The notes under the pieces were generated by a model. It was not told where the DNA came from. It ran no database searches and saw nothing but the letters and a program-made list of their open reading frames with translations. A DNA stretch of 64,000 bases from Mucilaginibacter flavidus (lineage in GTDB: Bacteria > Bacteroidota > Bacteroidia > Sphingobacteriales > Sphingobacteriaceae). The translations under genes and the position numbers were made by a program. Shown here piece after piece: positions 8,424 to 17,928 of this stretch. The DNA lies in the NCBI RefSeq assembly GCF_024055575.1, contig NZ_JAMXOE010000008.1:62001-126000 (forward strand), given 5' to 3'. The stretch's first letter is position 1, and each line of letters begins with the position of its first letter.

Positions 8424-9317
8424 TTAATGGTACATTTTGCGCGTCATTTTACGATATTCCGCGGGTGTATGCCTGGCTAACCTCTTGAAAAAGCGGTTAA
8501 AATAAGGGGCGTCATCAAATCCTAACTGAAAGGCTATTTCTTTTACAGAGCATTCAGTGTGCAGCAGAAGGCGTTTAGCTTCCAGCATCAATCGTTCATG
8601 GATATGCTGTATACCTGTTTTACCGCTTTGCTGTTTAATGATTTTGCTCAAATGCCCGGCAGAAATGCAAAGCAAATCAGCGTAGGCCGACACGTCATGC
8701 AGCTGGTTGTACTTCTCATTAATTAAATCGACGAATTTTTTTAAAAGCCGACGTTCATCGTTGGGTATATTATTAATAAGCTGCTCAGTATAAAGCCGAC
8801 TTAAATAGATCAGCAAAACACGTAGGTAAGAAAAAAGCATCCCATTTCGCAAATCATGACGTTGATTGTATTCCACGAGCATTTTGGTGAATATATCTTC
8901 AATAAAAGTTACATTTTCAGCTGATAATGTAAGTTCATGTCCGTTATGTGGATTTTGGATTACCAGCAACTTTTTCAAAAGTTGATTATCTTCAATAGCT
9001 AGAAATTCATTAGTAAACCGAAGTAAAGTACCATTTAGGGGCTGGGTCTCTTCCTTTATAAGTACCTGCTGAGGTGTTGAAAAATAAAAAGTATCCGGCT
9101 TCAAAGCGTACTGCACCGTATCGACCCAATGTCGGCCACCGCCTTCTTTAACTAAAAGAAGTATATAAAAATCATTACGGTGTGGCGTTAAGGCAAACGT
9201 TATATCCTGGTCGTGAAATCGGTCTAATTCTAAAATATCGAGCAGATAACTCCTGTTTCTGCTTACCTGCTCTAATGAGTATTTAGGGATCAGTTGCTCA
9301 AATACCTGTTTATCCAT
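8424..9317 (-). CDS. AraC family transcriptional regulator
   Basis: A 297-residue regulator. The N-terminal half resembles the AraC-type cupin arm (TFALTPHRNDFYILLLVKEGGG, then a short KPDTFYFSTPQQV strand pair). The C-terminal 100 residues contain the two helix-turn-helix motifs: VSAYADLLCISAGHLSKIIK and CSVKEIAFQLGFDDAPYFNR, ending in RHTPAEYRK. The GFDDAPYFNRFFKR block is the strongest family signature. The SnoaL-like gene lies immediately downstream. The ligand is unknown. Confidence 0.92.
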   Translation of the reverse strand: MDKQVFEQLIPKYSLEQVSRNRSYLLDILELDRFHDQDITFALTPHRNDFYILLLVKEGGGRHWVDTVQYALKPDTFYFSTPQQVLIKEETQPLNGTLLRFTNEFLAIEDNQLLKKLLVIQNPHNGHELTLSAENVTFIEDIFTKMLVEYNQRHDLRNGMLFSYLRVLLIYLSRLYTEQLINNIPNDERRLLKKFVDLINEKYNQLHDVSAYADLLCISAGHLSKIIKQQSGKTGIQHIHERLMLEAKRLLLHTECSVKEIAFQLGFDDAPYFNRFFKRLARHTPAEYRKMTRKMYH

Positions 9318-9849
9318 ACGCTAAAATTAAATTTTTTGGTTAAGCTGTAAGCTACAAAAACTACTTTTATATGGTTGTTATGAATATTTAAAAACTTTTA
9401 ATAGGTCCCTATCAAATCACTGAATCTAGATAATTGAAAACATATCTTACTAAATTATTTCTTACGCTGCTTTCATCTGGGTCATGCCAAAGCTAAAGTT
9501 TGGTGCTGCTGTGATTGTTTAGCAATAGTTAATGATTTACTTTGATGGTACTTTAGTAAAATAAGTGTTATCTGATTTGGGTTTGAGATAAATTTCCTTA
9601 CTGCTATCTGGCAAGATATCGTTCCAACAAAACTAATTTATTGCAGACCGTTTGTTACCGATTCAAGCCAAGTCAAATTGATCGATACCATCAAAACGCT
9701 CGAATGGAATCGACAGCCTCTCTTAAAAAGGTTTCTCTGCCAATAACTTTTTCATAAAAAATTTTTATATATAACATTTAATATATAAATAAAAATTAAT
9801 AAACTTTTCTTTCCAGTTTTGCAGCGTAAATTATCAAAACGAAAAGGAA
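9318..9849. other. Divergent intergenic region upstream of the dab operon
   Basis: About 530 bases between the divergent AraC gene and dabB. No gene was recognised. The stretch 9755-9805 is very rich in A and T. A CAGTTTTG at 9814-9821 is one mismatch from the Bacteroidota -7 consensus and could be part of the promoter of the dab operon, whose first ATG is at 9850; no clear -33 element was found. Confidence 0.4.
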
Positions 9850-11325
9850 ATGCAATCAACAACAAATGCCCCGTCCACTAACGTAAAACATCTTAAAAAA
9901 CCATCCTCTCATTTCTTCAACCAACTGATAAGTATTTTCTTATCGGTTTTGTGCCTGTCCTCGATCGCTCTGTTGACGACAGGTACGAGTAATAATCTCC
10001 CATGGCGTTATTTCGGAATATTTAAGATTAATGGATTCACCCTATTGATATGGTCGGTGGTCAGTTTTTTCAGCGCCATTGTCAGCGTCTACAGTGCGAC
10101 GTACCTTATGGGATTCAGGTATCATTCACGCTTTACGGCCCTGTGCCTGGGGTTTACCCTATCGGTAATGATATTTATCGCAAGTGATCACATCGTCGCA
10201 ATTTTACCCGCATGGTTAATGATGGGGTTTTTCATGGCAAGGCTGATCGGCGTAGTGAACGGCTGGCACGAAGCCAGGAAAGCATCGGGGTTTGCACAAA
10301 GATATTTTTTGTGCTCCGGCGCAGCCCTAAGCGCGGGGGTACTGATACTTGCTTTTGCATCAAACAACTTTACATTAAGTGGTATTACAGCGGAGTTAAG
10401 CGGTCTTTCAAATGCTGTCCTGGTCCCATCAGCCCTTTTGATTATCACTGCGGCCCTGGTACAATCCGCTATTTACCCCTTTCATCGCTGGCTGCTTTCA
10501 GCGATGACCGCGCCGACCCCAGCTTCAGCACTGATGCACGCAGGTTTTGTTAACGGTTCTGGTATCCTGCTGACTATGTTTGCCTCCCTGCTTTTAAAAA
10601 CTGAAACACTTTCGCTCCTTTTTGTGATCGGAGGAATAACCGCTATCGTAGCTCAGTTCGCCAAACTGCTGCAGACCAGTATCAAGCAAAAACTGGCTTG
10701 CTCTACCATTGCACAGATGGGCTTTATGATCATGCAATGCGGTCTTGGCTTTTTCAATGCTGCGGTAACTCATCTGATCCTGCACGGCTTTTACAAGGCA
10801 TACCTCTTTCTTTCTTCGGGAGAACAGGTACAGGCTTCCGCCCCGGGCAAACCATTGCCGATGAAGATCAGGCCCCTGCAGGCAATCGCTGTGTTAATTA
10901 CCGGCATCCTTGGAGCAGCCTGTTTTGCGGTGCTTACTGGAAAAGCTACCGCTATCAATAGCGGTATTTTTCTGACGCTCGTCGTAGCTATAACCGTAGG
11001 ACAGGCAACTTATAATATTGTCAAGCAGCGAGCACTGTCCGTTGGTCATAAAATTTACCTGCCGCTGCTGCTGTTTTCAGCCGGGATTTGTAGCTATGCC
11101 CTGATCTATAATGGTGTAAGCAGGATCATGCGCGATATACCGGATGCCGAGCGCCCGATGTTGCTATCGCCCGTACAGATCCTGTTTGGCGTAATTTTCC
11201 TGTCAGGCTTTTTAATCATGAAGTTCGGCATATATAAAAAGTGGTCCTGGCTTTACGTAAATTTATTGAACGCTACCCAGCCCTATAAAAAAACCATCCT
11301 CCTATCCAAAAATCAATCTCTATGA
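9850..11325 (+). CDS. dabB: DabB-like proton-conducting membrane subunit (NuoL/MrpA type)
   Basis: A 491-residue protein with a dozen or so hydrophobic segments and the proton-conducting transporter signature: a lysine-containing YPFHRWLLSAMTAPTPASALMHAGF block near residue 215 (cf. the HxWLPxAHxAP pattern of NuoL), and CSTIAQMGFMIMQCGLGFFNAAVTHLILHGFYKAYLF near residue 285. DabB is the membrane partner of DabA in the DAB inorganic-carbon accumulation system and is thought to couple ion movement to bicarbonate trapping. The assignment to DabB rather than another Nuo-like subunit rests on the next gene, which overlaps by four bases (ATGA at 11322) and is DabA. The first gene of a five-gene operon. 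Confidence 0.85.
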   Translation: MQSTTNAPSTNVKHLKKPSSHFFNQLISIFLSVLCLSSIALLTTGTSNNLPWRYFGIFKINGFTLLIWSVVSFFSAIVSVYSATYLMGFRYHSRFTALCLGFTLSVMIFIASDHIVAILPAWLMMGFFMARLIGVVNGWHEARKASGFAQRYFLCSGAALSAGVLILAFASNNFTLSGITAELSGLSNAVLVPSALLIITAALVQSAIYPFHRWLLSAMTAPTPASALMHAGFVNGSGILLTMFASLLLKTETLSLLFVIGGITAIVAQFAKLLQTSIKQKLACSTIAQMGFMIMQCGLGFFNAAVTHLILHGFYKAYLFLSSGEQVQASAPGKPLPMKIRPLQAIAVLITGILGAACFAVLTGKATAINSGIFLTLVVAITVGQATYNIVKQRALSVGHKIYLPLLLFSAGICSYALIYNGVSRIMRDIPDAERPMLLSPVQILFGVIFLSGFLIMKFGIYKKWSWLYVNLLNATQPYKKTILLSKNQSL

Positions 11326-13628
11326 TCATATCTGAATTTACGGCCGCAATTGAAGAAGCCGCCACTGTTGTTGACAAAACCTGGCCTTTATACGGCTTTG
11401 TGACCGCTAACCCGCTGTCCGGATATGAGCACCTGCCGTTCGGGCAGGCCGTCCGGGAGGCTAAAATAAATTTGGGGGCGTCGGCACTGCCCAGTGCGGC
11501 CATGTTCCGCCAGGCCTTTATGGTAGGGGAAATTGACCACGAAACCCTTACTGAAAAGCTGAGAGAAAGCGGCCGTTACCAGCAACCGGACTATTACCTG
11601 GAAGAAATGGAAGTAACCAAGTGTGCGGCCCATACGAACGAAACCCATGAGCTGGACAGGATCATATCCAAATGGCTCAGCGCGTATATGGATGAAGGCA
11701 TGGCGGAATGGGAAATGCCGGGCAGAGCGGCAGGCTTCTTTACATCCTGGCGGAGACTGGCGGTACATGACAGGGAGTTACGCTATTTTTCAATTCATTC
11801 GATGCCCCATACCGCTGTTGAAACGATCAGGTTAATGTTAAAGGGGCGCAGCAAGGAGGAACAGACGGCTATCTTCAAGTATCATCTGTCGGCGCTGCCA
11901 GGCTGGACCGGCTATATCAAGTACCGGATGAGTGAATGCTTGCCCTGGCAGCAGCAGTATCCCATTACGCTTGAAGATTACCTGGCTGTCCGCCTTTGGT
12001 TTGCCGGACAGATCAACCGCGGAATTCAAACGAACGAAACAATTGTGGAAGAAGAAAACGCGAATTCCAAGCTGGAGCTGATCTGGCTCAGGGCCTGGGA
12101 AAGCACATGGCAGAAAAAGCTGGCCGGCAGACTTCAGGAAAATCTGAAGAGTCTTAAATCTGCGCCTAAACAAAGGAAAAGCACTTTGGCGCAAATGGTA
12201 TTTTGCATCGACACCAGATCGGAACTGATCAGAAGGCATATTGAAGCCAAAGGACATTACGAAACCTTCGGCTATGCCGGCTTTTTTGGCATCGCCACCG
12301 ATTACTGCGACCCGGTAAGCGGCCTGATCCGCAAGTCATGCCCGCCGATTCTGGACTCCGCGTACACGATTACAGAATCGGCGCTAACGGAAAAAGCAGC
12401 AGCCCTGGCACAATATCAGCAGCGAAAGAAGTACCAGGGTTTTATAAACTTCCTGAATCAACGCCTTAAAAACATGTTGCCTTCGGCTTTCGGTTATGTG
12501 GAGGGAACAGGTCTTTTTTATGGTTTTAGCCTTCTTCGAAGAACATTTTTTCCAGCCGTCGGCAAGTTAGGTAAAGACAATACCGCTGATAAACATGAAG
12601 ACAGCTGCGTACCGCAGTTAAAGGAAAATCAACGAATAGCCGGCAGAGACGGGATAAACCTGAAAGAAAAGGCGGCAATTGTTAAGTCGGCTTTCGACCT
12701 GCTCGGCTGGAAGGAATTTGCACCACTGGTGATCTTTGCCGGTCACGCAGGCCAATCAGCTAATAACCCGTTTAAATCGAGCCTCGACTGTGGTGCTTGT
12801 GCTGCAAGTCCCGGCCGGCATAATGCCCGGATGCTGGCTGAAATGGCCAATCAGGCCGAATTAAGGGCTTTATTAAAAAGCGATTACGCCATCTGCATTC
12901 CGGCCGGGACGTTTTTCCTTGGCGCCGAACACAATACGGCGACCGATGAACTCGCTATTTTCGATGCCGGAGCACCCGCATCTCACCTTTCGATAATACG
13001 GCAGGTGAAGTTGTATCTTGCCGATGTTCAGCGATCAGCGGTCAGCGAACGGTTGGGATCATTGAACGGACCGGATATAGCCCTTAAAAAAGCGGTGAAC
13101 TGGGCAGAAACCAGGCCCGAATGGGGACTGGCCGGCAATGCCGGCTTTATCATCGCGCCACGCGCACTGACCAGGAATATAGATCTTGAAAGCAGGTGCT
13201 TTTTGCATTCCTATGATTGGGAAACCGATGACAAGGGATTGTTCCTTGAGATGATCATGCAGGGTCCTATGGTGGTCGCCCAGTGGATCAACAACCATTA
13301 CTATTTTTCAACCGTTGATAACGAACGGTTTGGCGGGGGCTCAAAGATTACGCATAATGTCACCGGCAATTTCGGTGTCGTACAGGGAAACGGAGGAGAT
13401 CTGAAAGCCGGTCTGCCCCTGCAGTCAGTCAATAGTTCCGATAACGCGATCTATCACCATCCCCTGCGATTGTCGGTCCTCATACATGCACCTGCCGCCA
13501 GGATAGAGGAAATACTATTGAGAAATAATCATGTGAAGAAACTGGTAGACAACGAATGGATCTACCTGATGGTCATGGATCCTTTATCCGGCAACCAGAT
13601 CAGCCTATATCACCATAACTGCGACTAG
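11322..13628 (+). CDS. dabA: DabA, zinc-binding subunit of the inorganic carbon accumulation system (DUF2309)
   Basis: A 768-residue cytosolic subunit that converts CO2 to bicarbonate on the membrane with DabB. The beta-carbonic-anhydrase-like site is readable: FCIDTRSE gives Cys295 and Asp297, GHAGQS gives His475, and LDCGAC gives Cys490. The 15-residue spacing from His to Cys matches that reported for the Halothiobacillus protein (H524, C539). Translation is coupled to dabB through a four-base overlap. Known in chemoautotrophs and also in heterotrophs and pathogens, where it supplies bicarbonate for metabolism at low CO2. The downstream genes for Sua5 and dihydroorotase fit that second role. 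Length and residues suggest an intact protein. Confidence 0.93.
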   Translation: MIISEFTAAIEEAATVVDKTWPLYGFVTANPLSGYEHLPFGQAVREAKINLGASALPSAAMFRQAFMVGEIDHETLTEKLRESGRYQQPDYYLEEMEVTKCAAHTNETHELDRIISKWLSAYMDEGMAEWEMPGRAAGFFTSWRRLAVHDRELRYFSIHSMPHTAVETIRLMLKGRSKEEQTAIFKYHLSALPGWTGYIKYRMSECLPWQQQYPITLEDYLAVRLWFAGQINRGIQTNETIVEEENANSKLELIWLRAWESTWQKKLAGRLQENLKSLKSAPKQRKSTLAQMVFCIDTRSELIRRHIEAKGHYETFGYAGFFGIATDYCDPVSGLIRKSCPPILDSAYTITESALTEKAAALAQYQQRKKYQGFINFLNQRLKNMLPSAFGYVEGTGLFYGFSLLRRTFFPAVGKLGKDNTADKHEDSCVPQLKENQRIAGRDGINLKEKAAIVKSAFDLLGWKEFAPLVIFAGHAGQSANNPFKSSLDCGACAASPGRHNARMLAEMANQAELRALLKSDYAICIPAGTFFLGAEHNTATDELAIFDAGAPASHLSIIRQVKLYLADVQRSAVSERLGSLNGPDIALKKAVNWAETRPEWGLAGNAGFIIAPRALTRNIDLESRCFLHSYDWETDDKGLFLEMIMQGPMVVAQWINNHYYFSTVDNERFGGGSKITHNVTGNFGVVQGNGGDLKAGLPLQSVNSSDNAIYHHPLRLSVLIHAPAARIEEILLRNNHVKKLVDNEWIYLMVMDPLSGNQISLYHHNCD

Positions 13629-13685
13629 ATGGTCTTGAGTAATGAGGAATGGCCGGATTCGGTTGCTTAAATATTAACATAATGA

Positions 13686-14538
13686 ATGAATAAACAATCA
13701 CCTGCGATATTCAGGGGAAGGAAACTGGTCATAGCGACCATGCATGGCAAGGAAAAAGTCATTTCCCCGATATTTGAGAAGGCACTGGGTGTAGAAACCG
13801 TACTGCCTGACGGATTCAATACTGACTGGTACGGTACATTTTCCGCCGAGATTGAACGGGAAAAAGACCCGCTCGAAACCGCGAGGAGCAAATGTATAGA
13901 TGCCTGCAGGATTACAGGATGCACCCTGGCGGTCGCAAGTGAAGGCTCGTTCGGTGCGCACCCGACGATCTATTTTATACCAGCCGATGATGAGATCATG
14001 GTATTTATGGACCTTGAGAACGACATCTACGTCAGGGCAAGGGTGGTGAGTACTAAAACAAATTTCAGGGGGGGGCAATTTTACAGACTGGCCGGGCGCG
14101 GTTAAATTTGCCCACGCGGCCGGTTTTCCTGACCATGGCCTTATCCTGAGGGGGCCACAGCGATCTGATCCGCTGAAGGGAATCCAGGACTGGGATGTGC
14201 TTGAAGCAAATTTTGAGGCCCGTCTGAAAAATTACGGAGAGGTGTTTCTGGAGACCGATATGCGTGCCATGTATAACCCAAAGCGCATGGAGGTTATTGC
14301 CGAAGTCGCCGAAAAGTTGATTGAAATCGTTCTGAGGGCCTGCCCCCGGTGCCAATTTCCCGGATTTGATGTTGACAAGGTAAACCCCGGGCTGCCATGC
14401 CGCCAATGCGGGATGCCCACAAATAACACACTCTCCTACCGTTACAAATGCAAAAAATGCCGCCATTCCGTTATACAACTTTATCCCCATGGACCAAAAA
14501 CTGAAGATCCGCAGTACTGCGACTTTTGTAATCCCTGA
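13686..14538 (+). pseudogene. DUF6671-type protein, split by a G-run frameshift
   Basis: Two adjacent frames together give one protein of about 283 residues. The first (13686-14105) has FRGRKLVIATMHGKEKVI, CTLAVASEGSFGAHP and TNFRGG, then ends prematurely. The second resumes at a run of eight G at 14068-14075; with seven G the frame reads on through FAHAAGFPDHGLILRGP, FLETDMRAMYNPKRM and a cysteine-rich tail (CPRCQFPGF, CRQCGMP, CKKCRH, CDFC) that resembles a zinc ribbon. The family is widespread in Bacteroidota and of unknown function. Because the lesion is a single base in a homopolymer, an assembly error is as likely as a dead gene. Third in the dab operon, 57 bases after dabA and 26 before tsaC. 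Confidence 0.8.
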
Positions 14539-14564
14539 TCATCCCGTTAAAAAAATCATAACCA

Positions 14565-15557
14565 ATGAATAGTTTCAAGACAAACCATACGACACCCGTC
14601 CTTCCGGCAATAGCCAGGGGCATCGAAATCTTAAATAATGGCGGTATCATTGCCATTCCAACTGAAACAGTGTATGGGCTGGCAGCCAACGCCTTCAGTA
14701 TAAAGGCAGTTGCTGAAATTTTCAGGCTGAAACAAAGGCCGGCTATCAACCCCCTGATCGTTCATATCGCTTCCTTGTCGGAGCTGGCAACCGTAGCGGT
14801 TGAAGTCCCCCCGCTTGCGATGAAACTGGCAGAAGCATTCTGGCCCGGACCTTTGACCCTGGTTTTGAAGAAAACTCCTTTAATACCAGATATTGTAACC
14901 GCCGGGAAACCAACCGTAGCGGTACGGGTGCCGGGACATCGCCTGGCGCTTGAACTTTTGAACCGCCTGGACTATCCGCTGGCGGCGCCGAGTGCCAATA
15001 CGTCCGGCTCCATCAGTCCGACGAACCCTTCTCATGTTACCGGGTCTTTCGGAGCAAAGGCACCATATATCCTGGACGGGGGAAACTGCGAACGGGGTGT
15101 GGAATCAACTATTATTGGTTTTACAGGTGATGAGCCGGTAGTGTACCGCTATGGGGCGATTCCAATTGAAGCCATTGAAAAAATATGCGGTAAAATAAAG
15201 ACCCACACATCCGATGACGTTTCGCCGGCAGCCCCCGGAATGCTTTCAAAACATTATGCACCCAAGACAAGAACATTGCTTACGGCAGATCCGGCGGCGC
15301 TGGTATCTTCCCTGAATAGCAGCAGGACAGGACTGCTGCTTTTTGACCGTCCTCTGGGAGGCGTAAGTGCCGGTCCGGTTGAGATCCTTTCTCCCACCGG
15401 CGATCTGGCCGAGGCCGCCAGGAACCTTTACCCCGCACTTCACCGGCTGGACGCCATGAAGCTGGATGTTATTATAGCTGAAAGGGTGCCGTCTGTAGGA
15501 ATCGGCATGGCGATCAATGACCGGCTTAAAAGGGCATCAACTGACGAATCAGTATGA
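14565..15557 (+). CDS. tsaC: L-threonylcarbamoyladenylate synthase (Sua5/TsaC type)
   Basis: A 330-residue cytosolic enzyme that makes threonylcarbamoyl-AMP from threonine, bicarbonate and ATP, the first step of tRNA t6A37 formation. The YrdC domain is clear: GGIIAIPTETVYGLAANA near residue 28, FRLKQRPAINPLIVH, WPGPLTLVL, AVRVPGHR and LAAPSANTSG, plus the DGG-GVESTII block. The C-terminal Sua5 domain follows the linker PAAPGMLSKHYAPKT, so this is the long Sua5 form. It overlaps the dihydroorotase gene by four bases (ATGA at 15554). Placement next to a bicarbonate uptake system is notable because bicarbonate is its substrate. Confidence 0.93.
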   Translation: MNSFKTNHTTPVLPAIARGIEILNNGGIIAIPTETVYGLAANAFSIKAVAEIFRLKQRPAINPLIVHIASLSELATVAVEVPPLAMKLAEAFWPGPLTLVLKKTPLIPDIVTAGKPTVAVRVPGHRLALELLNRLDYPLAAPSANTSGSISPTNPSHVTGSFGAKAPYILDGGNCERGVESTIIGFTGDEPVVYRYGAIPIEAIEKICGKIKTHTSDDVSPAAPGMLSKHYAPKTRTLLTADPAALVSSLNSSRTGLLLFDRPLGGVSAGPVEILSPTGDLAEAARNLYPALHRLDAMKLDVIIAERVPSVGIGMAINDRLKRASTDESV

Positions 15558-16895
15558 AAACGATCCTGAAAAATGCCCGGGTTATCAACGAGGGAAGGAT
15601 ATGGGTTACCGACCTTTTGATCGAGGGTGAACGTATCGCCAAAATCGCCCCGGAGATAAGTGTTATAAATGCTGACATCGTCGACTGCGAAGGGAAATAC
15701 CTTATGCCGGGTATGATCGACGGGCAGGTACATTTCAGGGAGCCGGGGCTTACCCACAAGGCAGATATGGCATCAGAATCCCGGGCGGCGGTAGCCGGCG
15801 GGATCACTTCCTTCATGGACATGCCAAATACGGTACCAGCAGTACTGATTAAAGAACACCTGGAGGAAAAGTTCAGGATAGCGGCCCGGCATTCGCTGGC
15901 CAATTATTCATTTTTCATGGGTGTAAGCCGGAACAACTGGGAGGAAGCCCTGAGCATTGATCCGGCAACAGTCTGCGGGCTCAGCGACGACGGGCTTTAC
16001 CTGGATGACGGCGAAGCAAATCTCTCTAATGACCCTGCCTTCCTGGACTTTTTTTTTTGCACGGTGCCCTACGCTTATTGCGCTGCACTGCGAAGACCAT
16101 GCAGTTATCGCACGCAATACGATGAGATGGGGCACAGTCGGCGATAAGGACCCCTGCCGGTTACATGCCAGGATCCGCAGCCAGGAAGCATGTGCAGCAG
16201 CGACTGAAAGGGTACTTGCCGCTGCCGGAAAATACGCTAACCGGTTACATCTGTTGCACATTTCTACCTTGGCGGAAGCGCTGCTGCTGGACGATAAACG
16301 CCCTGTACGTAACAAGCGTGTCACTGCAGAGGCCTGCCTGCCCCATTTATATTTTTCTGATCAAGATTACCAGAGACTGGGGAACAGCATAAAGTGGAAC
16401 CCGGCCATCAAAACCTCTGGAGATAAACAGGGCCTTTTGTATGCGCTGCTGACGGGTCACCTCGACATCATCGCGACCGATCATGCGCCGCACCTGCCGG
16501 CGGAAAAAAAAGGCGGCTACCTGGAAGCAAAAAGCGGGGGGCCGCTTGTACAGCATGCACTGCAGATGCTGATGGAATTATGCCGCCAGGGTCAGATCAG
16601 TCTGACGCAGATCGTGGAGAAGACAAGTCACCATGTTGCTGAAGTTTACCGCATACCTGACCGGGGCTATATCCGTGAGGGATATTATGCAGATCTGGTG
16701 CTGGTTGACCCAGGCTTGCCAGCCACGGTTACAAAGGATACCCTCTATTATAAGTGCGGATGGTCGCCTTTAGAGGGGCAAACCTTTCAAAGCAGTGTAA
16801 TCCATACCTGGGTGAATGGCAGACTGGTTTTCAATAAGGAAAAGTTTGACCAGAATGTCAGGGGGATGCGTCTTCATTTTGAAAAGGTCCGATAG
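15554..16895 (+). pseudogene. pyrC: Dihydroorotase, interrupted by a T-run frameshift
   Basis: Together two frames encode a normal-length dihydroorotase of about 446 residues, which interconverts carbamoyl-aspartate and dihydroorotate in pyrimidine synthesis. The first frame carries DGQVHFREPGLTHKAD (metal-binding HFR), FMDMPNT and GLSDDGLYLDD; the second carries LIALHCEDHAVI, LHLLHIS and IATDHAPH, i.e. the remaining metal and substrate residues. The join lies in a run of ten T at 16049-16058: with nine T the frame reads DFFFARCPTLIALHCED. The lesion is a single base in a homopolymer, so an assembly error must be excluded before calling the gene dead. It is the last gene of the dab operon and stops five bases before the facing LysR gene. 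Confidence 0.88.
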
Positions 16896-16899
16896 CAGC

Positions 16900-17838
16900 T
16901 CAGGCCTCCTGCTGCGTAACATACTGCTCGAACCAGGAAAATTTCTCATGGATGATCCGGGTCTTTTCCTTTTGCAGGTGCAGCAAAAATGCGGCTGCTA
17001 CAGGGGAAAAGGCTTTGCTTTTCAGCCATATTATATTCCAGACCGAACTCAGCGGAAGCCCTTTGACCGGAATGATCTTAACTTCGCCGTTGATCAGTTC
17101 GTTCTTGATGCCGATCAGCGGCATGACCGCATAGCCGAGGCCGGCGATGACAGCCTGCTTCACCGCTTCATTAGACGTCAGCTTCATTTTTTTCCTGACA
17201 TGGAGGTTGTGCGCCGAAATGTATCTTTCCATGGTATACCGGGTGCCAGAGCCCTCCTCGCGGTAAATGATCGGAAGTTGTTCCAGTATATGATGCGTAC
17301 TGCCTTTTAATATTACCGTATCTTTTCCGCCGACCAGGTACAGTTTGTTCTGCATGAGCTCTGTAGCTTCTACTATCAGCTTTTCGGGCAAAACCGACAC
17401 CAGCGCAAAATCAACTTCGTTCTTTTCCAGGCTTTCAATCACCCGCGCCTTATTGGTCACGTCCAGCACCAATTCTATGCCCTGGTGCTGTTTTAAAAAA
17501 TCAGAAAGGAAATAAGGTATAACGTATTTGCCGGTCGAGACCACCGACAGCTTTAGCCTGCCGGTCAGCTGCCCTTTGTAGGCCTGGGTTTTATAGTTGA
17601 TCGCGTGAACCTCACCGAGGATCTTTTCAGCAGCTATAGCGATCTCAGCACCGAAATCCGTTACATATAACTTTCTTCCAATGACCTCTGTAAGCGGTAT
17701 TTCAAACTGGTCCTGCAGGTTCTTCAGCTGAATGGATACAGCGGGCTGTGTCAGGTGAAGTTCTTCCGCAGCCTTTGTGATGCTCAGCGTCTGCGTTATC
17801 TTCAGAAAGATCTGTAATTGGTGCAGGGTATATTGCAT
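16900..17838 (-). CDS. LysR family regulator (CbbR/CysB-like branch)
   Basis: A 312-residue regulator. The N-terminal winged helix (LHQLQIFLKITQTLSITKAAEELHLTQPAVS) is the standard LysR DNA-binding domain. The rest is the two-lobed effector domain (LKLSVVSTGKYVIPYFLSDF, VDFALVSVLPE, VKQAVIAGLGYAVMPLIG). The spacing and wording resemble CbbR-type regulators of carbon fixation genes, which respond to metabolic state. It faces the dab operon with its stop four bases from the dihydroorotase stop. That convergent position differs from the classic divergent LysR layout; the divergent partner is instead the damaged isocitrate dehydrogenase gene at 17929. Control of the dab operon is a reasonable inference. 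Confidence 0.9.
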   Translation of the reverse strand: MQYTLHQLQIFLKITQTLSITKAAEELHLTQPAVSIQLKNLQDQFEIPLTEVIGRKLYVTDFGAEIAIAAEKILGEVHAINYKTQAYKGQLTGRLKLSVVSTGKYVIPYFLSDFLKQHQGIELVLDVTNKARVIESLEKNEVDFALVSVLPEKLIVEATELMQNKLYLVGGKDTVILKGSTHHILEQLPIIYREEGSGTRYTMERYISAHNLHVRKKMKLTSNEAVKQAVIAGLGYAVMPLIGIKNELINGEVKIIPVKGLPLSSVWNIIWLKSKAFSPVAAAFLLHLQKEKTRIIHEKFSWFEQYVTQQEA

Positions 17839-17928
17839 AAATTAATTTTATGTTTAGTATCGCAAATATAAATGAAAATATATGAAATAAGAGTTTGAAA
17901 TTTACAGCACAAATATCCAACAAATCAG

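Noticed and set aside
9755..9810. A strongly AT-rich stretch upstream of dabB considered as a replication or unwinding element.
   Set aside because: No DnaA-box cluster or iterons are visible; ordinary AT-rich promoter DNA explains it.
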